From Siphonobacter aquaeclarae (GTDB taxonomy: Bacteria > Bacteroidota > Bacteroidia > Cytophagales > Spirosomataceae): a stretch of DNA of 64,000 nucleotides. Of this stretch, positions 1 through 8,397 are shown piece after piece. The stretch lies in the NCBI RefSeq assembly GCF_900103285.1, contig NZ_FNGS01000008.1, positions 178,094 through 242,093 on the forward strand, written 5' to 3'. The notes under the pieces were generated by a model that worked only from the letters and a program-made list of their open reading frames with translations, searched no databases and was not told the origin of the DNA. The stretch's first letter is position 1. Each line of letters begins with the position of its first letter. The translations under genes were made by a program, and so were the position numbers.

Positions 1-74
1 CAAATAGACGCACCGTCTCCCGGATATGCGCTCCGGTTCGAAGGTTGTGAACGATACGACGCCGAGCGCCGGTG

Positions 75-82
75 CAAAACTA
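75..82 (-). promoter_or_regulatory. possible -7 promoter box facing left
   Basis: The minus strand reads TAGTTTTG, matching the Bacteroidota -7 consensus TAnnTTTG. No convincing -33 TTTG lies about 19 nt upstream. It could serve a gene beyond the left edge. A six-base match of this kind also turns up by chance, so support is weak. Confidence 0.2.
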
Positions 83-120
83 AGCGAAAGTTCAACTTGC
101 TGGATACCGGTCTTTCTATT

Positions 121-684
121 TTAAGGCTCGTCTTCTTTAACGGCCGCACGGCTATCCATTATTTTCAGCGCCCCACTCACCAATACCCGGTCCGAAACAA
201 TGGTGGCGGAGGGATAATCGTCCTTGAGCTTGTTGAGATACTTTTCCACATCGAGCCGGGTGCCGAAATCGCCGATACGCAACCGGTACGTCGGATGATT
301 GTAGGCGACATACGTGTCAAGTTCGGGATAGGTCTGATAGACAAAAACTTTCGCCGCGTCCAGCTCGCTCCGGCTGGTTCCGGTATACAGCTGAATCTTG
401 TAGCCGGCAATATACCGGGCGTTCCGGTTGCGGGTAGCCAGGGTATCGAGCGAATAATCCAGTTTCTGCTGAATAAACAGTGGCTGGTCGCTCATCGTCG
501 GAGCAGGCTTCCGCGTCTTTTCCTCCGGAGCAGCTCCTTTTTCACTTCCAGCTTCGTATTTCGGACGAAATGCCGACAGGTCCAGGTCGTATCCCTTCGC
601 CGAACTGGACGGTATCGGCCGGGACGAGCAGGCTGCCAGGACGATGCCTGAAACGAACAGCAGTAAAAAAGATCGGATTGCCAT
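121..684 (-). CDS. SPOR-domain lipoprotein
   Basis: A 187-residue protein with a lipoprotein signal peptide: MAIRSF, a hydrophobic core, then the lipobox LAAC with Cys19. A Pro/Lys/Glu-rich linker follows. Residues about 92-172 form a SPOR-like domain (start YIAGYKIQLYTG, then YRLRIGDFGTRLDVEKYL). SPOR domains bind denuded glycan strands of peptidoglycan, so a role at the wall or outer membrane is likely; the exact process is unknown. The open frame continues upstream without a stop, but the ATG at 684 is the only start that gives a proper signal peptide. The gene is divergent from murB with a 144-bp gap. Confidence 0.8.
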   Translation of the reverse strand: MAIRSFLLLFVSGIVLAACSSRPIPSSSAKGYDLDLSAFRPKYEAGSEKGAAPEEKTRKPAPTMSDQPLFIQQKLDYSLDTLATRNRNARYIAGYKIQLYTGTSRSELDAAKVFVYQTYPELDTYVAYNHPTYRLRIGDFGTRLDVEKYLNKLKDDYPSATIVSDRVLVSGALKIMDSRAAVKEDEP

Positions 685-828
685 ATGAGTCGGTTGCCGG
701 ACCGGCCCTTCGGGGGAAAGGGACCGGCATTTTCTTCGGCAAAATTCCGGCAATTTCCCGAATATCAAACCCATTCCTTCGGGAACTTTGCCGAAGTTTG
801 AAAGCCGAACGCTGTCCGGATCATCCAT

Positions 829-1839
829 ATGAAAGTACTCGAGAACGTCTCCCTGAAACCCTATACCACCTTTGGGATTGAAGCCAAGTCCCGTTATTTT
901 ATTGATATTCAGACTGTTGAAGAGTTGGTTGAGGCGCTGGCTCAGTCCGGAGGTCAGGAAATACTCATTCTCGGAGGCGGGAGCAACATGTTGCTGACAA
1001 AGGATTTTCCGGGCCTTGCTATCCGGATTTCCATACCTGGAATAACGATTGTGCGGGAAGAAGGGGATGACGTATGGGTGAAAGCCGGCGCCGGCGTCGT
1101 CTGGCATCAACTGGTCCTTCAAACGCTCGGGATGGACCTGTGCGGCCTTGAAAACCTGTCGCTCATTCCGGGATTCGTCGGCGCGTCGCCGATGCAGAAT
1201 ATCGGCGCGTACGGCGTCGAAATCAAGGACGTCATGGATGAGCTCGAAGCGGTTCACCGGACAACCGGCGAACGGAAGATATTCCGCAACGAAGACTGTC
1301 GCTTCGGCTACCGGGAAAGTATCTTCAAACACGAGTTGAAAGGGCAGTATGTGATTGTCAGCGTGACTTTCCGCCTGTCCCGCGTCCCGAAGCTGCACAT
1401 CGCCTACGGAGATATCCAGAAAACCCTTCAGGAAATGGGCGTGGCGGAGATTACCCCGAAGGCCGTCAGCGACGCGGTGATCCATATCCGCCAGTCCAAG
1501 TTACCGGACCCCGCTGTCCTCGGTAATGCAGGTAGTTTCTTCAAAAATCCGGAAATCCCCCGGGCGCAATACGATGACCTGAAAGCTGTGCATTCCGATC
1601 TTCCGGGGTATCCCGCCGGAGAAGGGCGCGTCAAAGTCCCCGCCGGCTGGCTCATCGAACGGGCCGGGTGGAAGGGGTACCGCGACGGTGCCGTCGGTGT
1701 ACATGACCGCCAGGCGCTCGTTATTGTCAATTTTGGAGGCGCTACCGGCGCGCAGGTCCGCGACCTGTCTGCCAAAGTACAGGCTTCCGTCTTCGAAAAG
1801 TACGGCATCAACCTGCAGCCGGAAGTTAATTTTATCTGA
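829..1839 (+). CDS. murB: UDP-N-acetylenolpyruvoylglucosamine reductase MurB
   Basis: MurB reduces UDP-GlcNAc-enolpyruvate to UDP-MurNAc with NADPH and FAD, the second committed step of peptidoglycan precursor synthesis in the cytoplasm. The 336 residues match the E. coli-like (type I) family. Visible motifs are the FAD-binding GGGSNM (49-54), the IPGFVGASPMQNIGAYG segment (about 113-129), GYRES (160-164) with the type I tyrosine, GNAGSFFKNP (232-241) with the catalytic Ser236, and C-terminal LQPEVNFI with the catalytic Glu332. The start beginning MKVLENVSLKPYTTFG fits the family N-terminus. It converges with the next gene, leaving 2 bp between stop codons. Confidence 0.97.
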   Translation: MKVLENVSLKPYTTFGIEAKSRYFIDIQTVEELVEALAQSGGQEILILGGGSNMLLTKDFPGLAIRISIPGITIVREEGDDVWVKAGAGVVWHQLVLQTLGMDLCGLENLSLIPGFVGASPMQNIGAYGVEIKDVMDELEAVHRTTGERKIFRNEDCRFGYRESIFKHELKGQYVIVSVTFRLSRVPKLHIAYGDIQKTLQEMGVAEITPKAVSDAVIHIRQSKLPDPAVLGNAGSFFKNPEIPRAQYDDLKAVHSDLPGYPAGEGRVKVPAGWLIERAGWKGYRDGAVGVHDRQALVIVNFGGATGAQVRDLSAKVQASVFEKYGINLQPEVNFI

Positions 1840-1841
1840 GC

Positions 1842-3836
1842 CTACCAGCGCCACCGGAGCTGCGCGCGTATGTCGGTCCGGTGAAACGAAGCGATTTCGT
1901 CCAGGCCGGAGCCGGACGAAGCCTGCCCCGGCCACTCGGTACGGGAAAGGCGCAGCCAGGCGTCTGCGTGGCGTCCTGCCGGTACCTGAACGAGGAGGTA
2001 GCCACGCCAGCCTTTTCCTGCATATGCCGGAATGGAAAAAGCTCCTGCTACGTCTTTTTCGTAGGAATAGATTCTGCTGTCATAGTCATCCGTCCGTAGC
2101 CAGGCTACCCGCGCCGAAAGCGTCACCCGATGCAACCGGGCGCTTACGTCCTGCAAACAGACCAGCCCTGCCGATACCGGATAGCCCTTGTAACCCGAAA
2201 GCGAGCCGGCAACACGCGTATGCAGGGATATACGGCGGCCGAGCGACCACTCGATGTCGGCAAAACAGCCGCCTCTCCGGGTAGGGACAACGCCCTTACC
2301 GATCGTCGCCGGAAGGTTTTTTTCTTTTCGTTCGAAGAAAGCCTGGAATGTAGCGGATTGGTTTTTCCGGAGAAGGTATGCCGCTCTGAATAATCCTCCA
2401 TACCCCTGTGAAGGCGTGTCTACCAGGTACTTCAGCCAGGGAAAGCGGAATCCGTCCGCATAGAAGGAGAGCTGCCACCTGGCAGTCGGTTTGAATGTTG
2501 CTCCGGCATACAGCCCGGTTTCGTTGCTGTTCCGGGTATTCTCTCCAAACGCATTGCCGTAAAAGGAGTGAAAACGCTGCCCGTACCGGCGGAAAAGCAG
2601 GCTGGCATCCCACCGGCGATTCAGCGGCGCGAGTGCTCCGGCGACGATTCCCGTTCCGCCGGAAGAGGAAACGGCGGCCTCGCCGAAGAGGTACACGTTT
2701 CGCTGATAACCCGCCAGATTAACACCCCAGACGCTGTTTTCGCGACCGGAAAATTCGAAACGGTTATAGGGCCGGTCGGCTTTGCGAAGCGCTTTGTCGT
2801 AACGGGTATGGAGAAAGGTTACGCCTGCCTGCAGGCGCTCCGATTTCCAGCGGATATGGCCGCCGATATCGATAGAGACCAAAGCTCCTTTATCTGCTAC
2901 CTCCCCGGTGGTGCGGTGAAGGCCGGAAGTTTGCAGGCTGCTGACCGCGGTACTATCCGTCTGATTGGCGTCCCGGCGGATACGGGAGATAAACAGGGTG
3001 GCATCGATACCATTAGATACCCGGTACGTCGCGGCGCCACCCCGGAAGAAGCCGCTTTCTGTTCCCGAGGTATAGGACCGTATACCGAGGTGCGGCCGGC
3101 GAACGGTCAGTACCGTCTCCGCACCTTTCCCAAGGGCAAACCCTCCGGCGAGTATCAACCCCTGTCCGACAGACAACTGATAGTCACCCGCCTGCAAAGC
3201 CATCCATCGGCCTCTGTTTTTCCAATGGGCGGATGCGGAAACGAAATCCGGCCCGTATCTCCGTGTCGCCGCATTCCAGACAAGCGCTTCTCCGGCGTCC
3301 TGTTTGACGGTGACATTGAACGACCGGTTTTCTGCGGCCTGACTCGTCAACCGGGCATAGAGCCGAAACGGCCAGCCCGGGTAGCGGCGATAGCCCTGCG
3401 CGTCGGGAATGAAACCTTTTCGTTGTTCAACTATCCGGTCATACCGCAGCAGAAGCGTGGTTTCGGCTTTTTTGCGGAGTGGACCTTCTTCTACGCGGAC
3501 AAAGGGCAGCAGCTTCCGGATCAAGGGGATATTCAGGTCCGGCACGGCCTGTAGTTCATAAAGGGAAACGAGCGGACCTGCCTCTTTCCGGTAGCGGAGA
3601 AAGCTGCGTATCTCGGCAGGGGTTAACAGAAAAAGAGACGCCAGTTGTTCTTCCCCGGCCGTGTTGAGGTCGAGCGGTTGCTGGTAGAGCTGATACAGGT
3701 TTTCAGCCTGCTCCTCGCTAAGCGACTCAGCCTGGTCGGGCCACAACCGGGCCAGCAGGGCAGTAGGGTCTTCGGCTGGCTGAACCTGTGCCCGGCACGT
3801 CAGCGCCAGGAGCCACAACAGAAAAATGCGCTTCAT
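1842..3836 (-). CDS. secreted helix-hairpin-helix protein with C-terminal outer-membrane barrel
   Basis: A 664-residue protein with an N-terminal Sec signal (MKRIFLLWLLALTCRAQ). Residues about 50-115 hold helix-hairpin-helix segments typical of ComEA-like domains (LDLNTAGEEQLASLFLLT, then LYELQAVPDLNIPLIRKLLPF). The remaining 540 or so residues alternate polar and aromatic strands and end in WRW, as outer-membrane beta-barrels do. The architecture is widespread in Cytophagales but, to my knowledge, has no assigned function. The helix-hairpin-helix part suggests contact with DNA or a partner on the periplasmic side, which is inference. It lies downstream of the PorE-like gene, but a terminator separates them. 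Confidence 0.75.
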   Translation of the reverse strand: MKRIFLLWLLALTCRAQVQPAEDPTALLARLWPDQAESLSEEQAENLYQLYQQPLDLNTAGEEQLASLFLLTPAEIRSFLRYRKEAGPLVSLYELQAVPDLNIPLIRKLLPFVRVEEGPLRKKAETTLLLRYDRIVEQRKGFIPDAQGYRRYPGWPFRLYARLTSQAAENRSFNVTVKQDAGEALVWNAATRRYGPDFVSASAHWKNRGRWMALQAGDYQLSVGQGLILAGGFALGKGAETVLTVRRPHLGIRSYTSGTESGFFRGGAATYRVSNGIDATLFISRIRRDANQTDSTAVSSLQTSGLHRTTGEVADKGALVSIDIGGHIRWKSERLQAGVTFLHTRYDKALRKADRPYNRFEFSGRENSVWGVNLAGYQRNVYLFGEAAVSSSGGTGIVAGALAPLNRRWDASLLFRRYGQRFHSFYGNAFGENTRNSNETGLYAGATFKPTARWQLSFYADGFRFPWLKYLVDTPSQGYGGLFRAAYLLRKNQSATFQAFFERKEKNLPATIGKGVVPTRRGGCFADIEWSLGRRISLHTRVAGSLSGYKGYPVSAGLVCLQDVSARLHRVTLSARVAWLRTDDYDSRIYSYEKDVAGAFSIPAYAGKGWRGYLLVQVPAGRHADAWLRLSRTEWPGQASSGSGLDEIASFHRTDIRAQLRWRW

Positions 3837-3910
3837 CGGGGTGATAGATATCCCAATGAAAATGCCGGATTTTGAAGAGGGTTAACAGAGAAAATGAGCC
3901 TTCGGCCAAC

Positions 3911-3942
3911 AAAAAATCCCCGGAGCGGATGCCCCGGGGATC
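3911..3942 (-). terminator. rho-independent terminator of the PorE-like gene
   Basis: On the minus strand an ATCCCCGG...CCGGGGAT stem is followed by six T. It lies 17 bp past the stop of the PorE-like gene and before the next minus-strand gene. Confidence 0.85.
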
Positions 3943-3958
3943 ATAATGCAAAATGGCT

Positions 3959-5968
3959 TTATTGAATGCCGATTACTTTGAATTCGGTACGGCGGTTGAG
4001 CTGGTGCTCTTCTTCCGTCTTCGCATTCGGGATCAGCAGCTCGCTTTCACCATATCCCTTCGCGGTAATGCGGTCGGGCGAAATCCCGCGTGACAGAATA
4101 TAGTTAACAGCCGACTCCGCCCGTCGCTGGGAGAGGCGCTCGTTATAGACGTTCGTACCCCGCGAATCGGTATGTGAGCCGAGTTCGAGTTTGATGTCAG
4201 GATTGTCCTGCAGGATCCGTACAACTTTATCGAGCTCTACCGAAGCATCTGCCCGGATGTTGTACTTGTCAAAGTCATAGTAAATGGTTTCGATTTTGAA
4301 TGCCTTCGTCAATTCTGCACCGAGCTCTTTCCGGAGCATGTCCACGGTGGCATACAGCGTAGTGTCGGTCAGCGGCTTTGAAAGCCTGTCGGCCGGTAGT
4401 TGTTTCCCTTCGGTGATGAAGAGCTCCTGTTTCTTGATGTAGTCCGGCTTGTCGACCACAATGTTATAATCGTATCCGATCTTGATCGGGTAAACGCCGA
4501 ACTTCCCGTCATTGCCGGTCGTGGCTTCGCCGATGGGGCTCTCGTTGTCATCCAGGACTGTCACCTTCACGCCGCCAAGCGGTTCCTGGGTTTTGGAATC
4601 GACAACGGTACCTCCGAGGAAGTAGCGAACCACGCGCTTATCGCCCGGATTGGAGGGAAGGTTGGGATCTTTCGGCTTAAGCGGCTCGTGTGCAATCTGT
4701 ACCGGCTCGCGGGTGGACTCGAAGTAATAGATATCGTCGTCACCCTTTCCGCCATCCCGGTTGGAAGCAAAATAACCGCGGGTGGTATCTGCCCAGACCA
4801 ACCCGAAATCATCCGAGCGGGAGTTGAACGGAAATCCGAGGTTATGTACTTCGATAACGCCTTCGTTCCGGGTCGCGACAAACAGATCGAGTCCGCCGAA
4901 ACCGGCATGGCCGTCTGACGCAAAATACAGTTTGGCATCCGGCGAAACATAGGGAAACAGCTCATTCCCGGGAGTATTCAGGTCACGGCCCATGTTTGCC
5001 GGACGGCCGAACCGACCGGCCTTGTCGATATTGACGCGCCAGAGATCGAGTCCGCCGGAACCGCCCGCGCGGTTGGAGGCAAAGTAAAGCGTGCCGCCAT
5101 CGGCTGAAAATGCCGGAGAGCCATCCCACGAGGCGGAATCACTGAAGGCGAGGCGCTCAGGTTCCGACCACAGGCCGCCGTTGTTCCGGCTGATATACAA
5201 ATCTACATCGGCTGAAGTATTGCCCTTGCCTTTGCTCCGGCCTGTATTTCCCCGGGCGAAGACCATCATTTTGCCGTCGTTGGAGAACACCGGCGTACCC
5301 TCGTTCATGTTTTCTCCGAATACCGTCTGGCTGAAAAGTTCAGGTGCGCCGGTTTCAGAAGGGGAGGTCAGTTTGGCTTTATACAGGCCAAGCATGTGCT
5401 GGCCGTTGGTTTTATAGATGGTTTCTTTCCGGGAAGCCGTAAAGACGAGATCCGTGTTGAGGACTACCGGGGCAAATTCAGCGGAAGGAGTATTCAGGTT
5501 CGAGAGGTTGGTCAGCTTGTAGTTGCTCACTTTCCGGCTGAGCGAGTCCAGCAGGGTGAGGTTTTCAAGCTCCCGGCGGGCCAGGGAGACCAGCGAACGG
5601 TTGGTCAGTTTCTGCCGGGTGAATTTCTGAAGCTGATCGGCTGCACCGGTATAGTCGCCCTGCGATTTCAGTGCATAGGCATAATAAAGGCTGGCAGTCG
5701 GTTCTTTGGTACCTGCGTCAAGCGCTTTTTTATAGTAGTCGACCGACTGGGGTAGCCGGTTGGAACGTCGGTAACTTTCCGCAATGTACAGGTTCACCTT
5801 GGCCGGGTCCTGCGTCACCACCTTCTGAAACTGCTGGATGGCTAGTTCGTACTCGCCGTTTTCGTAGTGCTTTTCTCCTTTTTTGACGGTCTGGAGCGCG
5901 GACTGACAGGCAGCCAGGCCGACACTCAGGAGGAGGAGCGTAAGACGGGAAGTAGTAATCAACTTCAT
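3959..5968 (-). CDS. PorE-like OmpA-family lipoprotein (TPR, beta-propeller, CarboxypepD, OmpA)
   Basis: A 669-residue lipoprotein (MKLITTSRL...GLAAC, lipidated Cys about 20). Domains in order: TPR-like repeats (about 28-140, starting KKGEKHYENGEYELAIQQF), PD40/beta-propeller repeats (about 190-430, with NDGKMMVFARG, ADGGTLYFASNRAG and PDAKLYFASDG), a carboxypeptidase-like regulatory domain (about 455-530, GGTVVDSKTQEPLGGVKVTV), and an OmpA peptidoglycan-binding domain (about 555-669, YYDFDKYNIR, LGSHTDSRG, NERLSQRRAESAVNYI). This order matches PorE, which anchors the type IX secretion machinery to peptidoglycan. Paralogues with the same order occur in this phylum and no other T9SS gene is nearby, so the specific role is uncertain. 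Upstream in-frame ATGs give no signal peptide, so the 5968 start was chosen. Confidence 0.85.
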   Translation of the reverse strand: MKLITTSRLTLLLLSVGLAACQSALQTVKKGEKHYENGEYELAIQQFQKVVTQDPAKVNLYIAESYRRSNRLPQSVDYYKKALDAGTKEPTASLYYAYALKSQGDYTGAADQLQKFTRQKLTNRSLVSLARRELENLTLLDSLSRKVSNYKLTNLSNLNTPSAEFAPVVLNTDLVFTASRKETIYKTNGQHMLGLYKAKLTSPSETGAPELFSQTVFGENMNEGTPVFSNDGKMMVFARGNTGRSKGKGNTSADVDLYISRNNGGLWSEPERLAFSDSASWDGSPAFSADGGTLYFASNRAGGSGGLDLWRVNIDKAGRFGRPANMGRDLNTPGNELFPYVSPDAKLYFASDGHAGFGGLDLFVATRNEGVIEVHNLGFPFNSRSDDFGLVWADTTRGYFASNRDGGKGDDDIYYFESTREPVQIAHEPLKPKDPNLPSNPGDKRVVRYFLGGTVVDSKTQEPLGGVKVTVLDDNESPIGEATTGNDGKFGVYPIKIGYDYNIVVDKPDYIKKQELFITEGKQLPADRLSKPLTDTTLYATVDMLRKELGAELTKAFKIETIYYDFDKYNIRADASVELDKVVRILQDNPDIKLELGSHTDSRGTNVYNERLSQRRAESAVNYILSRGISPDRITAKGYGESELLIPNAKTEEEHQLNRRTEFKVIGIQ

Positions 5969-6319
5969 AATGGATGCGATCGTTTGCGGGTTCAAGTTAG
6001 GGGAAAATCGGAGAAGCCGATTCACGAAATCCATCTTCCGGCCCGGCCTGGCGGAAAAACGGACCCCGGCGCCTCTCAAAGAGGCACAATCCCAGACGAT
6101 AAAACCGATAAACGGAGAATTTATTTTACCTTTGTCGCCCCTATTTGCTGATTTTTAATAATATCATTGAAGTCAGGGAGTTACAGCAGGGATGTTGCAA
6201 CCTTTTTATCAGGCTGCCGGACCTTGGTAGGTGCCGGAATTATGGGACTCAGAAGAGCTGTTTTCTGTTGGTCCAACGGGCGGAATACACGTTCCGCGCA
6301 GCCCTAACACCATTTGACA
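5969..6319. other. divergent intergenic region with long rluB leader
   Basis: This 351-bp stretch separates the PorE-like gene from the pseudouridine synthase gene. It holds a -7 box at 6127-6134 and then about 180 nt with no convincing open frame. A small perfect hairpin GCGGAA-N6-TTCCGC lies near 6281-6298, about 20 nt before the coding start. No other feature was recognised. Confidence 0.4.
6127..6134 (+). promoter_or_regulatory. candidate promoter for the rluB-type gene
   Basis: TACCTTTG fits TAnnTTTG exactly; no clear -33 TTTG is visible. Use of this site would give a leader of about 180 nt before the ATG at 6320. Confidence 0.4.
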
Positions 6320-7804
6320 ATGGCTAAGCAAGAGGAGTCTCCACGCAGACCCCGTAAAACAGAAGGCAAGCCCGCCGGTGCATCCGGACGAGGCGCCCGC
6401 TCAGAAGGCAAACCGGCCGAAGGAGGCCGGTTCTCAGAAAAACGTCCCGCCCGCGCACCCCGCCGGGAAGACGACCGCCCCCGCGGCGAACGCCCGGCCA
6501 GAGGCGACTTCCGCAGTGACCGGAAGCCCGAAGGCGACCGCTCATTCGCCGGCAAGAATGAATTCTCCAGACCGTTCAAGGGAAAACCGGAAGGCGACCG
6601 TCCTCCCCGGAAAGAATTCGGCAGCAAGCCGTTTAAAGGAAAGTCAGAAGGCGACCGTCCTCCCCGGAAGGAATTTGGCAATAAACCGTTTAAAGGAAAG
6701 TCAGAGGGAGATCGTCCGGCCCGGAAGGAGTTTGGCAGCAGACCCTTCAAAGGAAAGCCGGAAGGTGACCGCCCGTTCAGCGATAAGAAGGAATTTTCGA
6801 AGCCTTTCCGTGAAAAACCGGAAGGTAGCCGCTCATTTGGCGGAAAACGCGAATTCCCCAAAACCGGAGAGCGCCGCGAAGAAGGCGACCGCCCGGCACG
6901 TAAACCGAGATCCGAAGCGCCGGCATCTTTCGGAAAGCGCTCGGACAGCGATGCCACCCGGCCCAAAAGCCGTCGCGGGCAAGGCCCGTCTGACGAGCGC
7001 GGACCGAAGCGCACACCGACCTACAACCTGGATAAGTACAAAGAAAACGCTCCTGATAAAATCCGCCGGAAGATCGCCAAAACGGAGAAGCAGGACGATT
7101 CACTGCGCCTGAACCGGTACATCGCCCTTTCGGGCGTTTGCTCCCGCCGGGATGCCGACAAGCTTATCGAAGCCGGAGAAATTTCGATCAACGGAAAAGT
7201 GATAAAAGAGCTGGGTCATCAGGTGAAACCCGGAGAAGTAGTCCGCTATGGACGCCGGATTCTGAATCCGGAAAAAATGGTGTATGTCCTGCTCAACAAA
7301 CCGAAAGATTACATCACGACGGTAGAAGACGACCTCGATCGCCGTACCGTGATGGATCTGGTGCGCGAAGCCGCCGACCAACGGATTTATCCCGTCGGTC
7401 GTCTGGACCGCAGCACCACCGGCCTTATTCTCCTCACCAACGACGGAGAGCTGGCCGAGAAACTGACGCACCCGTCCAACCAGATTGAAAAAATCTATCA
7501 GGTTGAAATTGATAAGCCGGTCACCACGTCGGATTTCGAAGCCCTGCGTCAGGGAGCCGAGCTGGAAGATGGCTTTATCAAACCGGATGAAGTAAGCATC
7601 ATTACCCCGGACGCGCAGGTAATCGGAATCCGGATTCACTCCGGTCGTAACCGCATCGTTCGCCGTCTTTTCGAACACTTCGGGTATGAAGTAACGAAAC
7701 TTGACCGGACGGTTTTCGCGGGACTGAACAAGAAGGACCTGCCGCGCGGCCAGTGGAGATACCTGACAGAAAAAGAGGTAATCCGACTGAAATACCTCGT
7801 CTAG
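6320..7804 (+). CDS. rluB: RluB/RsuA-family 23S rRNA pseudouridine synthase with basic repeat tail
   Basis: A 494-residue protein in two parts. The first 240 or so residues are low-complexity and rich in Arg, Lys, Gly, Pro and Glu, including 19-residue repeats (KEFGSKPFKGKSEGDRPPR type). The C-terminal 250 residues are a standard RluB/RsuA enzyme: an S4 RNA-binding domain (LRLNRYIALSGVCSRRDADKL) and the catalytic domain with GRLDRSTTGLILLTNDG, whose Asp is the nucleophile, then HSGRNRIVRRLF. It should isomerise uridine in the large-subunit rRNA; the exact position is inferred from the family. The ATG at 6320 was chosen over a TTG two codons upstream. A basic N-terminal extension is common in this phylum and probably binds RNA. 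Confidence 0.9.
   Translation: MAKQEESPRRPRKTEGKPAGASGRGARSEGKPAEGGRFSEKRPARAPRREDDRPRGERPARGDFRSDRKPEGDRSFAGKNEFSRPFKGKPEGDRPPRKEFGSKPFKGKSEGDRPPRKEFGNKPFKGKSEGDRPARKEFGSRPFKGKPEGDRPFSDKKEFSKPFREKPEGSRSFGGKREFPKTGERREEGDRPARKPRSEAPASFGKRSDSDATRPKSRRGQGPSDERGPKRTPTYNLDKYKENAPDKIRRKIAKTEKQDDSLRLNRYIALSGVCSRRDADKLIEAGEISINGKVIKELGHQVKPGEVVRYGRRILNPEKMVYVLLNKPKDYITTVEDDLDRRTVMDLVREAADQRIYPVGRLDRSTTGLILLTNDGELAEKLTHPSNQIEKIYQVEIDKPVTTSDFEALRQGAELEDGFIKPDEVSIITPDAQVIGIRIHSGRNRIVRRLFEHFGYEVTKLDRTVFAGLNKKDLPRGQWRYLTEKEVIRLKYLV
6570..6780 (+). repeat. in-frame 57-bp tandem repeat in the rluB tail
   Basis: About three to four diverged copies of a 57-bp unit encode a 19-residue module of the form P(P/A)RKEFG(S/N)(K/R)PFKGK(S/P)EGDR. 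Related but more decayed modules lie on both sides. The unit is a whole number of codons, so copy-number changes would keep the frame. Confidence 0.8.
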
Positions 7805-7807
7805 CAG

Positions 7808-7845
7808 AAAAAAGGACCGGCTTTCGAAGAAGGCCGGTCCTTTTT
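7808..7845. terminator. bidirectional rho-independent terminator
   Basis: An AAAGGACCGGC stem pairs with GCCGGTCCTTT, flanked by an A-run on the left and a T-run on the right. It sits between the convergent rluB-type and DUF721 genes and can serve both. Confidence 0.88.
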
Positions 7846-7848
7846 ATA

Positions 7849-8163
7849 TCAGAGAAAGACGACGTCGCGGATGACTTCTTCGTCCATTTCCCGGTTAATC
7901 AGTTCGATCAGTTTGGATTTAGCCAGGACCAGCTCCTGGCGCAGCGGTGCAGAAGTAATTTCGACAAAAAGCCGGCCTTCCGTTACATAAATTTTCCCCG
8001 TCCGGTTGGCGATGGCCTTGCCAACGAGGCGTTCCCAGGAGGAGACGAGATACGTCTCGCTGAAACGGCTTTTGAGCTGGTATGCGCGCAACATCTCCTC
8101 AAGGGCTGCCTTCAGGGTGGTAGTGCCGGATTTCCGGGCAGTATACTCTCTCGTCACGGACAT
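7849..8163 (-). CDS. DUF721 protein (DciA-like)
   Basis: A 104-residue cytoplasmic protein of the DUF721 family. Typical features are the N-terminal basic stretch, LKAALEEMLRAYQLKSRF, the SWERLVGKAIANRTGKIYV core with its conserved Trp and Gly, and LRQELVLAKSKLIELIN near the end. DUF721 includes DciA, the helicase-loading factor that takes the place of DnaC/DnaI in most bacteria, so a role in DnaB loading is plausible. It is often found next to recF, but not here. A well-formed promoter lies just upstream. Confidence 0.8.
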   Translation of the reverse strand: MSVTREYTARKSGTTTLKAALEEMLRAYQLKSRFSETYLVSSWERLVGKAIANRTGKIYVTEGRLFVEITSAPLRQELVLAKSKLIELINREMDEEVIRDVVFL

Positions 8164-8182
8164 GATACCTGCGATTATGAAA

Positions 8183-8214
8183 CAAAGGTAGGCAGGTCAT
8201 CACCGGAAACCAAA
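8183..8214 (-). promoter_or_regulatory. Bacteroidota-type promoter of the DUF721 gene
   Basis: The minus strand carries TTTG (8211-8214), a 20-nt spacer and TACCTTTG (8183-8190). Both boxes match the consensus exactly. The leader would be only about 13 nt. Confidence 0.7.
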
Positions 8215-8397
8215 GACCTGTAAGAGTTGAAAACGCCCGGTCAGAAAGCCGGGCTGATTCTCAGGCGAATGGCAACGCCGGCCTTCTTCCTTCCTGCCGG
8301 AAAAAGACCCGGATTTTCCCAAGCATCGAAAAGAAACGCCTGTATTTCCGGACTCTTCGTAATTTGCATGACTATCAGGAGGTATGCCCATTGCTGA

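Noticed and set aside
684-1485. Minus-strand open frame running upstream of the SPOR lipoprotein across murB
   Set aside because: It lies opposite a certain murB gene, and the lipoprotein signal peptide begins only at 684.
2568-3554. Long plus-strand open frame opposite the helix-hairpin-helix gene
   Set aside because: The minus-strand protein has a signal peptide, domains and a barrel end; the opposite frame is open only through codon bias.
7849-8163. Assignment of DUF721 gene as certain dciA
   Set aside because: The family match is good, but the usual recF neighbourhood is missing, so the name was left out.
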